Source of the DNA: Halichondria panicea
Taxonomy: Eukaryota > Porifera > Demospongiae > Suberitida > Halichondriidae
Assembly: GCF_963675165.1 (NCBI RefSeq)
Contig: NC_087380.1
Coordinates: forward strand, 5,588,071-5,652,070
Direction of reading: 5' to 3'
DNA length: 64,000 nucleotides
The position numbers were made by a program, and so were the translations under genes. How positions within the stretch are numbered: position 1 is the stretch's first letter; each line of letters starts with the position of its first letter. Below, in pieces: positions 12,745-38,341 of the stretch. The notes beneath the pieces are model-generated. The model was not told the DNA's origin. It made no database searches and saw only the letters and a program-made list of their open reading frames with translations.

Positions 12745-13216
12745 TCATTGCTTTTGTCGCTATTACATCAAATCTGTTGTGAATTGGGAGCCATCTGTCA
12801 CCTGGAGAACATTTATAAACTGAACTTATTTTGTTGTGTTTTGATTAGTATTTTGTGCTGTATTTATTTCCAGACTGTGCAGTCATAAACAATTGATTTC
12901 CTCCTCAAGTAAGAAATTAATTGTTAATTACTCTAGGCGGAAATTAATCGGAAACAAGCTGTAGGCTATGAATAATATTAGCTGTAAATATTTGATCGTT
13001 AGTGATTTCGTAAACTGTGAGGTTAATTAGTTTCTAGTACTGTACACTGTGTAGCTAGCTGTACTGTGCTCTGAATGAGGTATGGCTCTATCTGTTACCA
13101 AGTCCTAAGTGTCTACCAAGTTTATCAAGCAAGATATATTGGCCAAAGCTGAAACCCATGAAAGACAGACTGAAAGTTGCACTGGAGTAAAGAGGGGAAG
13201 CTCATATCTATTGAAG
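12745..13216. other. ERCC8-DOT1L intergenic spacer
   Basis: Same-strand spacer of 472 bp. It holds the ERCC8 3' UTR (AATAAT-type signals near 12970) and the DOT1L 5' UTR. An open frame continues upstream of the DOT1L ATG to 13109 but has no upstream ATG. No RNA gene or mobile repeat was recognised. Confidence 0.6.
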
Positions 13217-27439
<14,223 letters not shown>

Positions 27440-27812
27440 CGTTTGTTTATAGCACCACATAATAATTATACCCAACTCCTAATTTATGCTCTGGAGCCTC
27501 TCAATTTTACCCATGCTGTTGAAGTTATGTCTCATTCGCTATTTATGTTAGCTATATACAGTATTGTACAGATTGTGAAATCTTTTCTCTTCCTTTGTTA
27601 TAGTAAGTTGTGCTCCTTTCACAGAATTGGCAATAATAATATATATACAGCGAAGTGACAAAATTATTGACGACTCACTCAAGCGTACTAATGATTGTAC
27701 AGGTCTAGATTGCATGTAATCAAGTCGACTACGTACATGTATAATAAAGGGAGATGTGTTTTGATTGAGTTTAAATTGCTATAATTATAATTATGTAAGA
27801 TCGTTGCAGTAT
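27440..27812. other. Convergent 3' region between DOT1L and WLS
   Basis: 373 bp between two opposite stop codons. The two 3' UTRs share it. AATAAA occurs on the plus strand near 27742 (ATAATAAAGG), after the DOT1L stop. No other feature is seen. Confidence 0.6.
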
Positions 27813-30800
27813 TCAATTCTGTGATTGCTTGGAGAGAAACTTCTGCAGTTTGGACGGGTCTGTTTCATCCGCACCATTGGATGCAGCTGTGCGTGTGTGT
27901 GCATGATGTACGTGAGAGAGATATAATAATGTAAAGAAAGTACATTTTATAGGGTCAAGCATTAAGTAATTGGTATATAGGGCCAGCAGGCTAGTAAGTA
28001 CAATAGAAGCGTTTTAATTAGTATACGTGTGTTTGTTACCTTTCTGTTTGGAAGGAGCGTAGAGAATCATGATTAGGAGAGTGTACGCATTCCACATCCC
28101 ATAGTTACCCGTCAGCAAAGCAGCTGATGAAAAAGGAACAGATCACAAGAGCTAGAGCAATTGTTACCGTAAAGGGGCAATAATGTTCCTAACAATAATA
28201 ATTAGGTTATACAAATTATGTACCCTAGCTTACGATTAAAGTGGTTTTTGAAATGTAATGATGTACGTACCTAGATCACAAATTGTCTATACGACTGTGC
28301 AATTCAACATAACAACATAATTATGTTCCCACTCACTATAGACTGCATATTCATTCTTCCCATGCTGCCACTGATGTAGCATCATCTCCGTGGGCAGGAC
28401 AACAGTTGCTATGCTACACACTGCAACAAGGACAGTCACAAACAGGAAAAACTTGAACTGTCCAAAGAGCCCCTCATACGATCTCCTAGCCGACTCAGAA
28501 AGAGAAGACAATTCTTTTTCTTTCCTCCTCAGCTCAAGGTATGCCCTCACTGTGGCGACTAAAAACATGAGAAGATAGAGGAGTGCTGAGAGACTGGCTA
28601 TGCCGATGAATACCCACTGGATCCACTGAGTCATGGAACAGTAACAAGGGCCGGTGGCCAAAGATAATTGAATACATGGTCAAACAGACCATAACACAGT
28701 CACACAATTCATTAACAGGTTTGGGATTTAGTCTGAAATTGGTGCACGTGCACATGTATACTCAAACGTACTATAGTTATGGTTAACAGTGCAGTTGTGT
28801 GTTTTCAATTATTGCACAAATTTTGATCATAATTATAGGATACAGCCACTGAGATGCTCAGCCAGTTGCCCCACAGACTGTAGAATGGGAACACCACCTG
28901 TATGCCCCTGGGGGAGGCAACAAAGACGATTAGATGGTGAAATAAGTACGTATAATTATATAGCATGTGGAGATGTGTGCATGCTCTCACCTTTCACAGA
29001 ACTCGTAGATGAAGAGGAAGGTACATGCTAACAAGACCACGCCCATCTCTTTCCAGTAGGTACCAATGGACGTTTGAGTTTCTCCATCCTGTGAACAGTA
29101 GAAATATGCTGTACCAATTAAGATTGTTCGTAAAAACGACCGCATGTCAAGAAAAAATGCAGGACTGTAATTTTGTCAAGAAAGTGGAGAGATACAGAAT
29201 TACACCTTTTATGGGACCTCAAAGAAAGGAATATTTCACCAGAAGCACTGTGCTCCCCCCCCTCCACACACACACACACACCTTCCTGCAATGCTCCTGC
29301 ACGGAGATGATCCAGAATGAGAAGAGTGCTGCCACGTAGAGCCCTTGTCTGAAGTCATTGAAGACCAGCAGCCAGGGACAGTCGAAGTAGAGAGATAACA
29401 AGTCAAATGGCACTGGAGGGGTAGAGAAGGAAGGTATGTACATAGGGTCATGTACGATATGGTATTCAGTTCCCCTACAGCTAATACACTAAGAGTGGAA
29501 AACAAGTCAAAGCATTAAGTGACATTTTATGATTATAGACGGAAGACAAAACGAACGTACTTTGAATACGTTATGAGGAGTAATGAAGAGACCGATGGTA
29601 TATATACTCATAATAATTATGGTGAGTGGACAGTGGACAGCTCACCATTGTAGAATACCAGAGTGTAACCCATGAAGCTCATCAAACTGGGAGAAGAAGA
29701 GTTTTTTATTTATTTGTTATACAGTAGATTATAGATGAGCACCTCAGGGTTAATAGAAAGTTCACATCAATGGTTATTTTGCATGCAAGGGAGTAGTAAC
29801 AAGAATCCAGACATGTACTACAGATGTACATGTAACATACTTTGTACAGTACCTACCTACACACATTTTACAACGTAATTAGAGTGATTGAATTCATAAG
29901 GGAATACCGTTGTTGTAGAGTTCTCTGCTGTGAGTTGTCGGCTGTCCCCATTCGATACCGGAACCATATCAGGACAGCTATACTAATAGGACACAGTACT
30001 GACTTGAGCACAAACCACAGCTTTGTGAACGCCATAGATTGGTGAACCTCCTGTCAGGGTGTGTGCGTGTGTGTGGTGGGATGAGTGCGACATCATGCAT
30101 AAATAGCCTAGAACGAGCTAACAAACACTGACCAACACTACTGACTGTCACTCACATAGAGGCTGACTCTGGCCAGAGGGGAGAGTCCCTTGTACATGTT
30201 ATCGAGAGGCAGCGAGGGGAAGAAGAGGTTGACCATGTACTGCTTATGGTGGCAACTGCCCAATTCAAACAGGTGTGCGTGATCACATGTGGTCACTCCC
30301 TGTCGGCCAGCACAGAGAAGGGCAAGTAAATGTTTTGAATTGCACAAGCAGAGAATTGGTACACAAGAGTGAATCAACAGGCTGCATCATAGGAATGATA
30401 ACACAGGTACATGCATGAACACACATGCTTTGTCTGATCCTAGGCCTGGCAATTTTGCTTCAAAGCAATAGTGATAATTCATTAAGGCATGTGTATGGAA
30501 AGTGCAGAATATCTCAGCATCCCATATCCCATAGTCTAAGAGTATCTAGTACATACATGTAGCCACACTACAATTCTCTCACTCCAGCTATAGGATGAGA
30601 CCTCTGATGTTAACAACGTATGAGGTACATCACGAGTAAATTATCTAGTCTTGCTTACATGTACATGATTAGTCAGGACTTAATGACACTGGAATGCATA
30701 TAAAGTGCCTATAAAGCACCTAATGGAGCATCATATAATTGAATTAGGATGGGAGAGCAATGCATACCAGTATATACAAAATACAGACAGCTGTGATAGT

Positions 30801-31548
30801 CAATGTATCCCTGACCCAAGCCTCGTCCCCAGGACGAGTTGTCTCTAAAATAATGCTAGGTTTATTTTAGAGACAACTCGGCCTGGGAACGAGGCTACCC
30901 TGACCCTCACCATATGGTTGGGGCTACAGCTGACTGTGCGGGACACATTGCCACTGGCCAGTCTAGTCCACGGTCCACTGATTTTGTTACGATAGCCCAG
31001 GGAAACCTCAGCACGAAACGTATTCAGATTGTGCTCTAAAGGAAACCAAAATACTCATTGATAATTTACATGAGATAATAGCTCACTCATCAGCTTTTTG
31101 GGATACTCGCTCGTCTTGAAATTTATGCCTAGATCAACAATCAAGAAGTGAAAAAGCCTCGACATCACGTTCTTTTTTAGAAACGGAATAGGTGTGTAAA
31201 ACAATGCATTTTCTGTCGGATACAGCTCAGCCTTTTCTAGTTCATTGAGGGAGACAGATCGACCCATTGTCTTGCATTGTTCATCGTCAATCATTCGCTT
31301 GCTGGAGTCCCAGACAATTTTGTGGGAGCTGGGCACTATACAGAGACTCATCGGGTGGTGGACGCCCTGAGTGGACAGGGGACCTGAGACAGAGGAACAA
31401 TCAATGAATTTCGACTACATATATCTGCTGCTTTGCTGTTTAGGATATAGATTTTACCCAGTGCTCCAATGATAAAGAAGACAATGGTTGAGCCAAGCAG
31501 AATACTCAGCATCAACACCACACTCCAGCAACTCATCTTACTCGCCAT
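27813..31548 (-). CDS. WLS: Wntless/GPR177, Wnt cargo receptor
   Basis: Wntless carries lipidated Wnt proteins from the ER/Golgi to the plasma membrane. Twelve minus-strand exons: 31458-31548, 31087-31383, 30911-31035, 30156-30299, 29908-30050, 29646-29686, 29282-29412, 28991-29088, 28844-28907, 28337-28625, 28040-28123, 27813-27886. They join in frame to 526 residues (human about 541). Landmarks: N-terminal membrane segment (VVLMLSILLGSTIVFFIIG), luminal domain with EVSLGYRNKISGPWTRLA, HKQYMVNLFFPSLPL, AFTKLWFVLKSVLCP, SLMSFMGYTLVFYNVPFD, FNDFRQGLYVAALFSFWI, GTYWKEMGVVLLACTFLFIY, YEGLFGQFKFFLFV, and LLTGNYGMWNAYTLLIMILY near the end. Several of these are membrane helices. The 5' end of exon 28337-28625 was set by frame; the open frame further upstream has no usable AG. 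Intact. Confidence 0.94.
30818..30897. mobile_element. 80-bp palindromic MITE with 9-bp target duplication
   Basis: A near-perfect foldback (AAGCCTCGTCCCCAGGACGA to its complement, AACTCGGCCTGGGAACGAGG ending CTA) around a short loop TGCTAGGT. CCCTGACCC lies directly on both sides (30809-30817 and 30898-30906). The ends match the TAGCCTCG family at 38990 and 51804. The right duplication abuts the splice donor of WLS exon 30911-31035. Confidence 0.9.
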
Positions 31549-31733
31549 TATAGCTAGCTATCTACGGTATTGATCTCTTTCTCAATTTCAGAGGCTGTGG
31601 TAAAATTAATGGTGACAAGCCCAAATGTACAAGAGTAGGTAATGAAGGTTAACTGTAAATGTAAAAATACGATTCATTAAATATAATTATCTTCACACAA
31701 AGTGATAATTTAAAAACAGGATGCATAATTAAT

Positions 31734-34025
31734 CTAACTGTTCCCAATAGCTGCCTTTGCTCTAAGCACAGAGCTCCACACGTCGGTTACAAAGTCATCG
31801 GGGAACTCGAACTCTCCCAGTGTCTCGCTCATGACAGCTGAAAACTGTTGGAGGGTGGTCTTCTGTCGAGCGAGGTCCACCATTGTCTGAGCTGCATGCA
31901 CAGGATACAAATATTATATCAATAAGCAATTTGACAATAGTCATAGCATTAATCACATGCACACATGTATATTATAGCTAAAGTGTGATGGTGGATGCGC
32001 TCACCTAACTCTAAGTCCCTGATTCCCAAGAAGGTCTCCAGGAGATCATCCACTCTCGATGCAGCACGACCCTCCCATGGTTTCTATGGCAATGAGTTAG
32101 TAAAACAGAGTAGCAGAATAATAAGAACCAATGACAGCCATTTAGCACTATACAGTAGAAAAATAATTCTCCTCAGAGCTACGTAAAAATCACAAGTCTA
32201 GAAATGATGTGTACTGCAATAAATGTACACAATAAATCCCCTCACCACTTCCTCCACTACTGCTTGCCCATCTTTCTTTAGTCTGAGAGTAGCCCTCCCC
32301 TCTCCACGACTGACCATCTCCTCCAGTTTCCCCGTGTCTCCGTCCATCACAGGCACAGCCATGGCTCCCCTTGATGCACCTCGGGGAGCTATAGACTCTG
32401 TTCAGTGGAACATAGACGAGCATACTTACACATCTTGGAGTATCAGTATGGCCACAGGCATACTTCCAACACTAGCTTATATAACAGTCGACATTCGCTC
32501 AAATACCCAAGGGTTTTGGATTCGAACCTGTTTAGACTTGTGTGGTGCTCGTAACAACTTTTTTGATATGTTTATCACTATCATGTTACCAAGCTGAGTC
32601 GTACAATGTATGTAAGACAAGAAATAAAGACATGTACAGTGTACGTAGTAAACGTCAAAACTCTTGCATGCATACACTGTACGTTCACCTACAGTGTCAG
32701 TAACTTTCTGCAGACTCACCAAAAGCCTTCTTTGTCTCTGAGAGTCTCAGCACAATTTGTGAAGAGAGCGGTATGTCCTTCAGTAGCTTGGCAATCTCAA
32801 AGTGCCGACAGCCGTCCATCTTCCGGCCATTAATTGAGATGATCATGTCTCCAACTTCAATCTGTGGATGTCGCTGAGCAATACTTCCTTCTCTCAGTCT
32901 CTTCACAAAGGCCACACCAGCTCCATTGTCTGTGATGGTGAGACCCAGGGCAGGCTCTGTCTTGTTCAGTGTGACCTCCTTTATCGGGCCTCTAATGTGC
33001 ACGAATATGAAGTCTTCCAGACCGATTTGACCGCCTAAAAGTCGAGACATGTCCGCTTTATGTGTGTTGAGTGTGCAGAAGACGATCTGCGTGCGTGTGG
33101 TGGTGGGGGGGGGGGTACAAATGCTGTGTGTGAAAACAGGTCGGCAATACAGTAGTATAGCGCCACTCCAATTAGTGCAAGGGCTAATTGGACTTGATAT
33201 AGGTATACGTAATTGTTTTTATTTTCAATTCATACTTAGTAGCGCTCTAATTTAGTACTTTCTCTTCCAAACAAAGGTAAAAGCTTAGCTGGTTCTTACA
33301 TGATTGCACACAAACACCTGAACAAAGGGAAACCTGTGTAAGTGCACCATAAAAATGTTCGCCTAACATGAAGTGGTCATATTTAGGCCACACTTCATGT
33401 CCAATAAATTAAGCATACATGCATAAACAACACTTTGGCTCACAGTAACTACACGCTAATTCAGAAAACCTTATTTGATAGTGAAGTGATTCATAATTGA
33501 AAAGCTCATGCCATATTCACACATGTTTATAAGCACACAATGTCGAGCTCTCCGATCTTGTTAGCTATATATAAATACAATAGGGCATACTGACACTGTA
33601 ACTGCATCTGCTACACAGAGAGCTACAACCGTAGGATACTGTAATTGTATAGCCATGTGTCCAGTCAAACTCACCTCTGAAACGGATATTCTAAAAGCCT
33701 CCGCTATTTTTCCGTAGAGCTCTTTTACATTTGAGAAATCTTTGACGTCTATTGTGGCACTTCCATGAGCCAGCTGGCAGTGGAACACCAGCTCTCGTCT
33801 CGGAGGCACCACCGTGTTAGGGGGTGGAGCATTTGACCAGTGTGAGGGTGGTGGAACAGGTGGGGGTGTAGTGCGGGTATCTTTGGGAGGTGTGGCACGG
33901 GTATCTTTGGGAGGTGTGGCACGATTATCTTTGGGCGATGTCGTACGGGTATCTTTGGGAGGTGTGGATCTACTGGATCTCCGTCGATCATTTGGAGTTT
34001 TCTTGGATTGTCCAAACACAGGCAT
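31734..34025 (-). CDS. GIPC: GIPC PDZ-domain adaptor protein
   Basis: GIPC proteins link receptor C termini to myosin VI on endosomes. Five exons (33675-34025, 32720-33086, 32246-32397, 32005-32083, 31734-31891) give 368 residues. The GH1 region has [19 protein letters not shown] and [13 protein letters not shown], then [18 protein letters not shown]. The PDZ domain has [20 protein letters not shown] and [19 protein letters not shown]. The GH2 myosin-binding region has [20 protein letters not shown] and ends [19 protein letters not shown] 34025 gives MPVFGQSKK; an ATG at 34094 extends the frame but adds nothing GIPC-like. The N-terminal linker has a tandem TPPKDTR-type repeat (about residues 20-52), absent from human GIPC. 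Vertebrates have three paralogues; I cannot assign this one. Confidence 0.95.
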
Positions 34026-34422
34026 TGTGATCAGTGAACACTGTAGATATAGATTTATACTTGGGGCAGTTTGATTGAAGTAGTGCAGCAGCAAGGTGTT
34101 CCTTGTAATATACTGGATCTAGTAGGTAGGTAGTAGTTGGCAACTAGGTAGGTAGGTGGTGTGCCTTGCTACAGTAGATCTACAGTAGCCAACTAGTTCT
34201 TGTTGATCTATTGTGGTTTACACAAAACCAGCCTCACAGACGATTACTGTTATCTGATGCTGTAGAGAAGAGTCTCCCACACATGCACTGACTGGTTTAT
34301 ATAGCCTATAGTTCTAATAGGCTGCCCATGAAGTCACAACCTAATATTCACACACATCAATAAATAGCAGCTTTGGCCTTTGCCACGCCCACTTGAGGAT
34401 GCTGTGCTGAAACAGGAACACA
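34026..34422. promoter_or_regulatory. Head-to-head spacer between GIPC and the TRIC channel gene
   Basis: 397 bp separate the two divergent start codons. The sequence includes repeated GTAGGTAG units (about 34120-34155) and no coding frame. A shared promoter region is inferred from layout only. Confidence 0.45.
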
Positions 34423-35441
34423 ATGGAGGAACAGAACAACTTCACTGCTGAGTGGCTGCTATCGACTGATGTATGGACAGGATTGGCTCACTATTATGTG
34501 TCTCTGCCTCTGTATCCAGTGTTCCAAACGGTTCACTTTATTCTGACTGCAGTGGCACTTCGAAGCGAAAAGGGTGAGCTTTTTGGGGATATGCGATATG
34601 CACGTATGCTATGGGGATTTAGATGATTAGGAACGTCTTCCATTTGTTTGGTTATAACGGTACAAGTTATTGCTGAAGAAATTAAAAGAAATTTGCTGGC
34701 TTTTAGTGGGAAACCCCAAACTTTGTTCTCTTGTACGTAGACTAATACATACAAGCACTTACAATCACGCAAGTGTTTGACTTGTTAGCTCACAACCACC
34801 TGTACTGTATAATGCTGATGGGGAACACCCTAACCAAGTTTAAAGCCTCCGCTATGTATTGTGGTTGACCACTCACCACATGTTCAGTTCACACTTACTA
34901 TACACATGTTCTTTGAAAGGCTCCTTCTCATTATTCACCCAGGAAATAAAGCACCCTACTTACATTGTTTTTCTTGTTTCGCATACACTAGTTTTGCAAA
35001 GGTAATAATTGAAAAGCGCCGCCTTATTTAATGGTACCCCTGAATGTATACACACACACACACACACACACACAGGTAGCCTCCAGTTTGCATTCAAGCA
35101 CCCGATAGCGTCTTGTGTGCTGACGTTTATTGTGGCATGTGCCGGTGGGATTCTGGCTAACATGGCTCTGGCCAAACCTCCCCTGGAGAGTGTAGTCAAC
35201 GGATGGAACGTGTTTACTTGTATCGTTGTCTGGTGAGAGCATAGATCATACCACACTAGTAATCAGTAATTATATTGCATTACTGTTAAAGCTGACAGTT
35301 GAGATTCAAATGATACGTAATACTAAAAGGGTGTTGACAGCTATTTACTAAGATATGTAGCAGGCTAGGGCTTACCAAAATCCACGCTAGTACAAAGGAC
35401 AGCTCTTGCTAGTACATTGTAGACTACAAGTGCATAGGAAT

Positions 35442-35486
<45 letters not shown>

Positions 35487-37014
35487 ACATACAGGTACCT
35501 GATATTCTTCAGCCCATTGGATCTGTGTTATGTGCTCACTTTCTTCACACCACTGAAGCTGGTGCTGCTACTAGTGGAGGAGCTCGCGAGGGCTAAGAAG
35601 ATATATGCTGGGGTCACTCTGGCTGCTTCAGCCTACCCAAACTCTCTTCTGGCTATGGCTGTGGTGGGAATGTTCAAAGGTACGTGCCGAGTGCATGTCC
35701 GTATACCATGTGTACAATGTACAGTGTAACCAGGTATCTTCAAATGTGTAGTGTTTAACCCCCAAATTTGAAACTCTCCAGAGGAATACACTGTTGTATA
35801 GTTTATTGATAGCAATTGGTGATTTGTACAGTACGTGGAACCTCCGAAAAGCAATTAACCTTACGCTATAAAACGGCCAAGAGCTCAGGTCTGGATTTGT
35901 CCATTTTCAAAGCTTGTATGAGCTAGCTTTAGAGAAGCAGTTAGCAAAACTCGAAGATTCATTTGCAGGAATTGACTCAGAGCATACAAGCAAGAGTATA
36001 TGATAGAGAAGAGAGTATCGAATGTAGGCATGCTGTATATCAGATGTATGCGGAGAGTAATGTGACTTCTGTATCTGTCACAAGCTTGGAATTTGCACAC
36101 TGATCAATCCAAGCGTGGGTGATGTAATCTATCAAGAAAATAGATTACATCACCCACACTTGGATTGGTCAGTGTGCAAATTCCAAGCCCATGACAGATA
36201 CAGGAAGTCACGTTACTCTCCGCATACATCTGATGTACATGCAGTATGCCTACGTTCGATACTCTCTTCTCTATCATATACTCTTGACAACAAATCTGTA
36301 ACGGCCAAAAGGCTGTTCCGTAATGGTGTCCGTTTTATGGAGGTTCCACTGTATATGTTATGTGGTTGGTTTTATGTATGTTTTGTTTTGACCTACGTAC
36401 ATGTATCTAACAAGTCTTCCTACCCTCCCATGCACCTCTATTGTTTTCAGGTAGTGGCAAGCGCTGGGGTATCACTATTTTCCGTCTGTCATGTGACCCA
36501 CAGTCAGCTGGACAACATGAGTTACTACAGATATCTTTGTAAGTGTGTAGTGTACCCCATGCCGTACACAACATTATGACTCGTGCAATTACAAGCAGAG
36601 GAAGTGGGAAGTCTCAGCATGCAACTTCACTCAGTATTTTCCATTTCATTGATTTTATACTACAATCTTACACGATACGCTCACACACACACACACACCC
36701 ATACACCACACTTTAGTGCCACCAAAGCTGCCTTTGTGTGTGGGGCTGTGTATGCATACAACCAGATGACCCTTCTTATCGACCCTCCTCTACTTGTGCT
36801 TGTATGTGCGGTTGTTTTTGTGTCACTACGACTCTGCCTATTCTTCACCTCAATGGTCGACCCATTTTCACTTCCACAAGGGTTAAGCTGGAAAATCATG
36901 ACAAGTCTATCACATACCCCAAGAGAGATTGTTCAGCAGGAACCAAAAACGTCATCAAAACATGAACAGTTGAGCAAACAACGCCATAAAACAAACAAAC
37001 AAAAAAGAGATTGA
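34423..37014 (+). CDS. TMEM38: TRIC-type trimeric intracellular cation channel (TMEM38 family)
   Basis: TRIC channels provide K+ counter-current for Ca2+ release across the ER membrane. Five exons (34423-34573, 35076-35232, 35495-35679, 36451-36538, 36717-37014) join to 292 residues, the usual family size. Landmarks: YPVFQTVHFILTAVALRSEK, KHPIASCVLTFIVACAGGIL, WYLIFFSPLDLCYVLTFFTP with LKLVLLLVEELARAKKI (the W is split between exons), GMFKGSGKRWG, and TKAAFVCGAVYAYNQ. Hydrophobic segments alternate as in the seven-helix TRIC fold, and the tail is Lys-rich (KQRHKTNKQKRD), as in TMEM38A/B. The acceptor of exon 2 is formed by a (CA)n tract running into CAG. It cannot be split into A or B type here. 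Confidence 0.94.
35051..35075. repeat. (CA)n tract forming the TRIC exon 2 splice acceptor
   Basis: A CA run of about 12 units ends in ACAG directly before exon 2. It is purine-interrupted where a polypyrimidine tract is expected. A second run at 35448-35483 lies just upstream of the exon 3 acceptor, and another at 36681-36699 just before exon 5. Confidence 0.85.
35826..36355. mobile_element. Foldback element in TRIC intron 3
   Basis: Two arms of about 150 bp (35985-36132 and 36137-36290) are inverted copies meeting near 36135 at TAATCTATCAAGAAAATAGA. Farther out, GTGGAACCTCC with AAAACGGCC (about 35835-35878) inverts to GGAGGTTCCACTGTA (about 36341). The end sequence CAGTGGAACCTCC resembles Tc1/mariner/pogo-type ends. 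Reading frames inside are not genes. Confidence 0.8.
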
Positions 37015-37176
37015 TTATGATTTATAATTATAAATATTCACACAAATGCTGATAATTATGATCATGATTTTTCTTGTACAATCAAAATGGAGTGATTGAT
37101 AATGAGGAGTAGATATCAGTACTGTAAAAATAGGTGAATATATATATAATTATTGTCATCACATACTAAACTCACT

Positions 37177-38070
37177 CTAAAATGTCGGCCTGTAGCTAGT
37201 AGGACTGTAAGCATTAAGGGGGTGCTCCAACTTCAGCAACTTCTTAGGTCTTTGGAATATTCCCGTAGTGTCAGTCGCTCCAAATCGAAATAAGTGCATG
37301 TTATCGTGCACCCGATCAGTGCTGGAGGGGACCTCCAAGTACTCTACATCATCAGGGCTACATTTAGGATGGATATCGAACGCATCTTCATTATCAGACG
37401 TTTCTCCATAGGTTTCCCCATAGTCGTATTGCTCCTCTTCACACTTCTCAGGTTCAATCTTGACGGCTACCTCTTGTTGAGCCAACGACAAGCTGTCCAA
37501 CACAAATAGTTTTTTCTTCTGTTTTTTCTTTTGTTCTTTGCCAACTAAGGAATTATTTGCAGGAAAAATACTGTCCTCTATACGAAACTTGAATGCTGTT
37601 GATTCAGACTTATACGAGAAACTCTCACCGAGTGAAAAACTGGGCGACTCTAGAGCTTGAGTAGGCTCATTTCTTGGTGTCCTGGAGGCTGAGCCAAAAT
37701 ATGCGTTTCCTTGGTCACCATGTGTTTTTTGGGCCGTTAACTCAGCCTGTGGTTTTCCAAATTGAAAAGGTTGTTGCCTGCCTTCAGTACGAGTTCGTTT
37801 CAAAGAGTGTGACGAAACTGTATGCTGAACAAAAGATGCTTTCTGTTGCTGTTTTTTGTCATCTTCTTCCAGTCTTTTCTGTATTTTCCTCCTCTCAATT
37901 TCAATTCTCATCTGCATGTCTGCATCAACTCGCTTTTGATGTTCTTGACTTTTGCAATGACGGTCCCAGTCTTCTACAAACTCACAAACAACCTTGCACA
38001 AACGACAACGCAGCACTGTTTCCAGCCACTCGCTGTTTACTAATAATTTCGATTTCAGCTGGGTAGCCAT
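37177..38070 (-). CDS. Single-exon U1/matrin-type zinc-finger protein, function unknown
   Basis: An intronless 297-codon frame from ATG 38070 to TAG 37177. The N terminus has one finger, LRCRLCKVVCEFVEDWDRHC followed by KSQEHQKRV (C-x2-C-x12-H-x5-H, residues about 22-42), of the U1/matrin type seen in RNA-binding proteins. A charged helix follows (MRIEIERRKIQKRLEEDDKK), then a low-complexity middle with a Lys-rich patch (KEQKKKQKKKLFV) that may be a nuclear signal, then an acidic segment. The C-terminal 50 residues (HNMHLFRFGATD-like, IFQRPKKLLKLEHPLNAYSP) are less biased and may be a conserved motif. It lies convergent to TRIC (162 bp) and 271 bp downstream of SPATA6. I do not recognise the family; a nuclear or RNA role is inference. 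Confidence 0.75.
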   Translation of the reverse strand: MATQLKSKLLVNSEWLETVLRCRLCKVVCEFVEDWDRHCKSQEHQKRVDADMQMRIEIERRKIQKRLEEDDKKQQQKASFVQHTVSSHSLKRTRTEGRQQPFQFGKPQAELTAQKTHGDQGNAYFGSASRTPRNEPTQALESPSFSLGESFSYKSESTAFKFRIEDSIFPANNSLVGKEQKKKQKKKLFVLDSLSLAQQEVAVKIEPEKCEEEQYDYGETYGETSDNEDAFDIHPKCSPDDVEYLEVPSSTDRVHDNMHLFRFGATDTTGIFQRPKKLLKLEHPLNAYSPTSYRPTF

Positions 38071-38341
38071 TGTGAAGGATCTGTACGTACTTGTACTGTA
38101 GCCTTGAAATCTATATCTCTATAGCTAGCTAGCTGGACTCTTTCTGAACACGTGTGACAGACAGGTGCAGTTGACGATTATTATCCACTAAACGCCGCCT
38201 AAAAGATACCCCGCGGCCTGGTCAGTCAATTTTCCTTCTATTAACGAAAAATCGGCGTGTGCACCCCGAAATGAAAGCATGAGACAAACACACAATATCA
38301 TGTACATGTACTAACTCTGAGATGCATCAGTATACACTATA

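Noticed and set aside
33285-33305. A possible 18-bp GIPC microexon (VFVCNH)
   Set aside because: The acceptor at 33087 (ACGCAG) already gives the family sequence [12 protein letters not shown] in the correct phase, so no microexon is needed.
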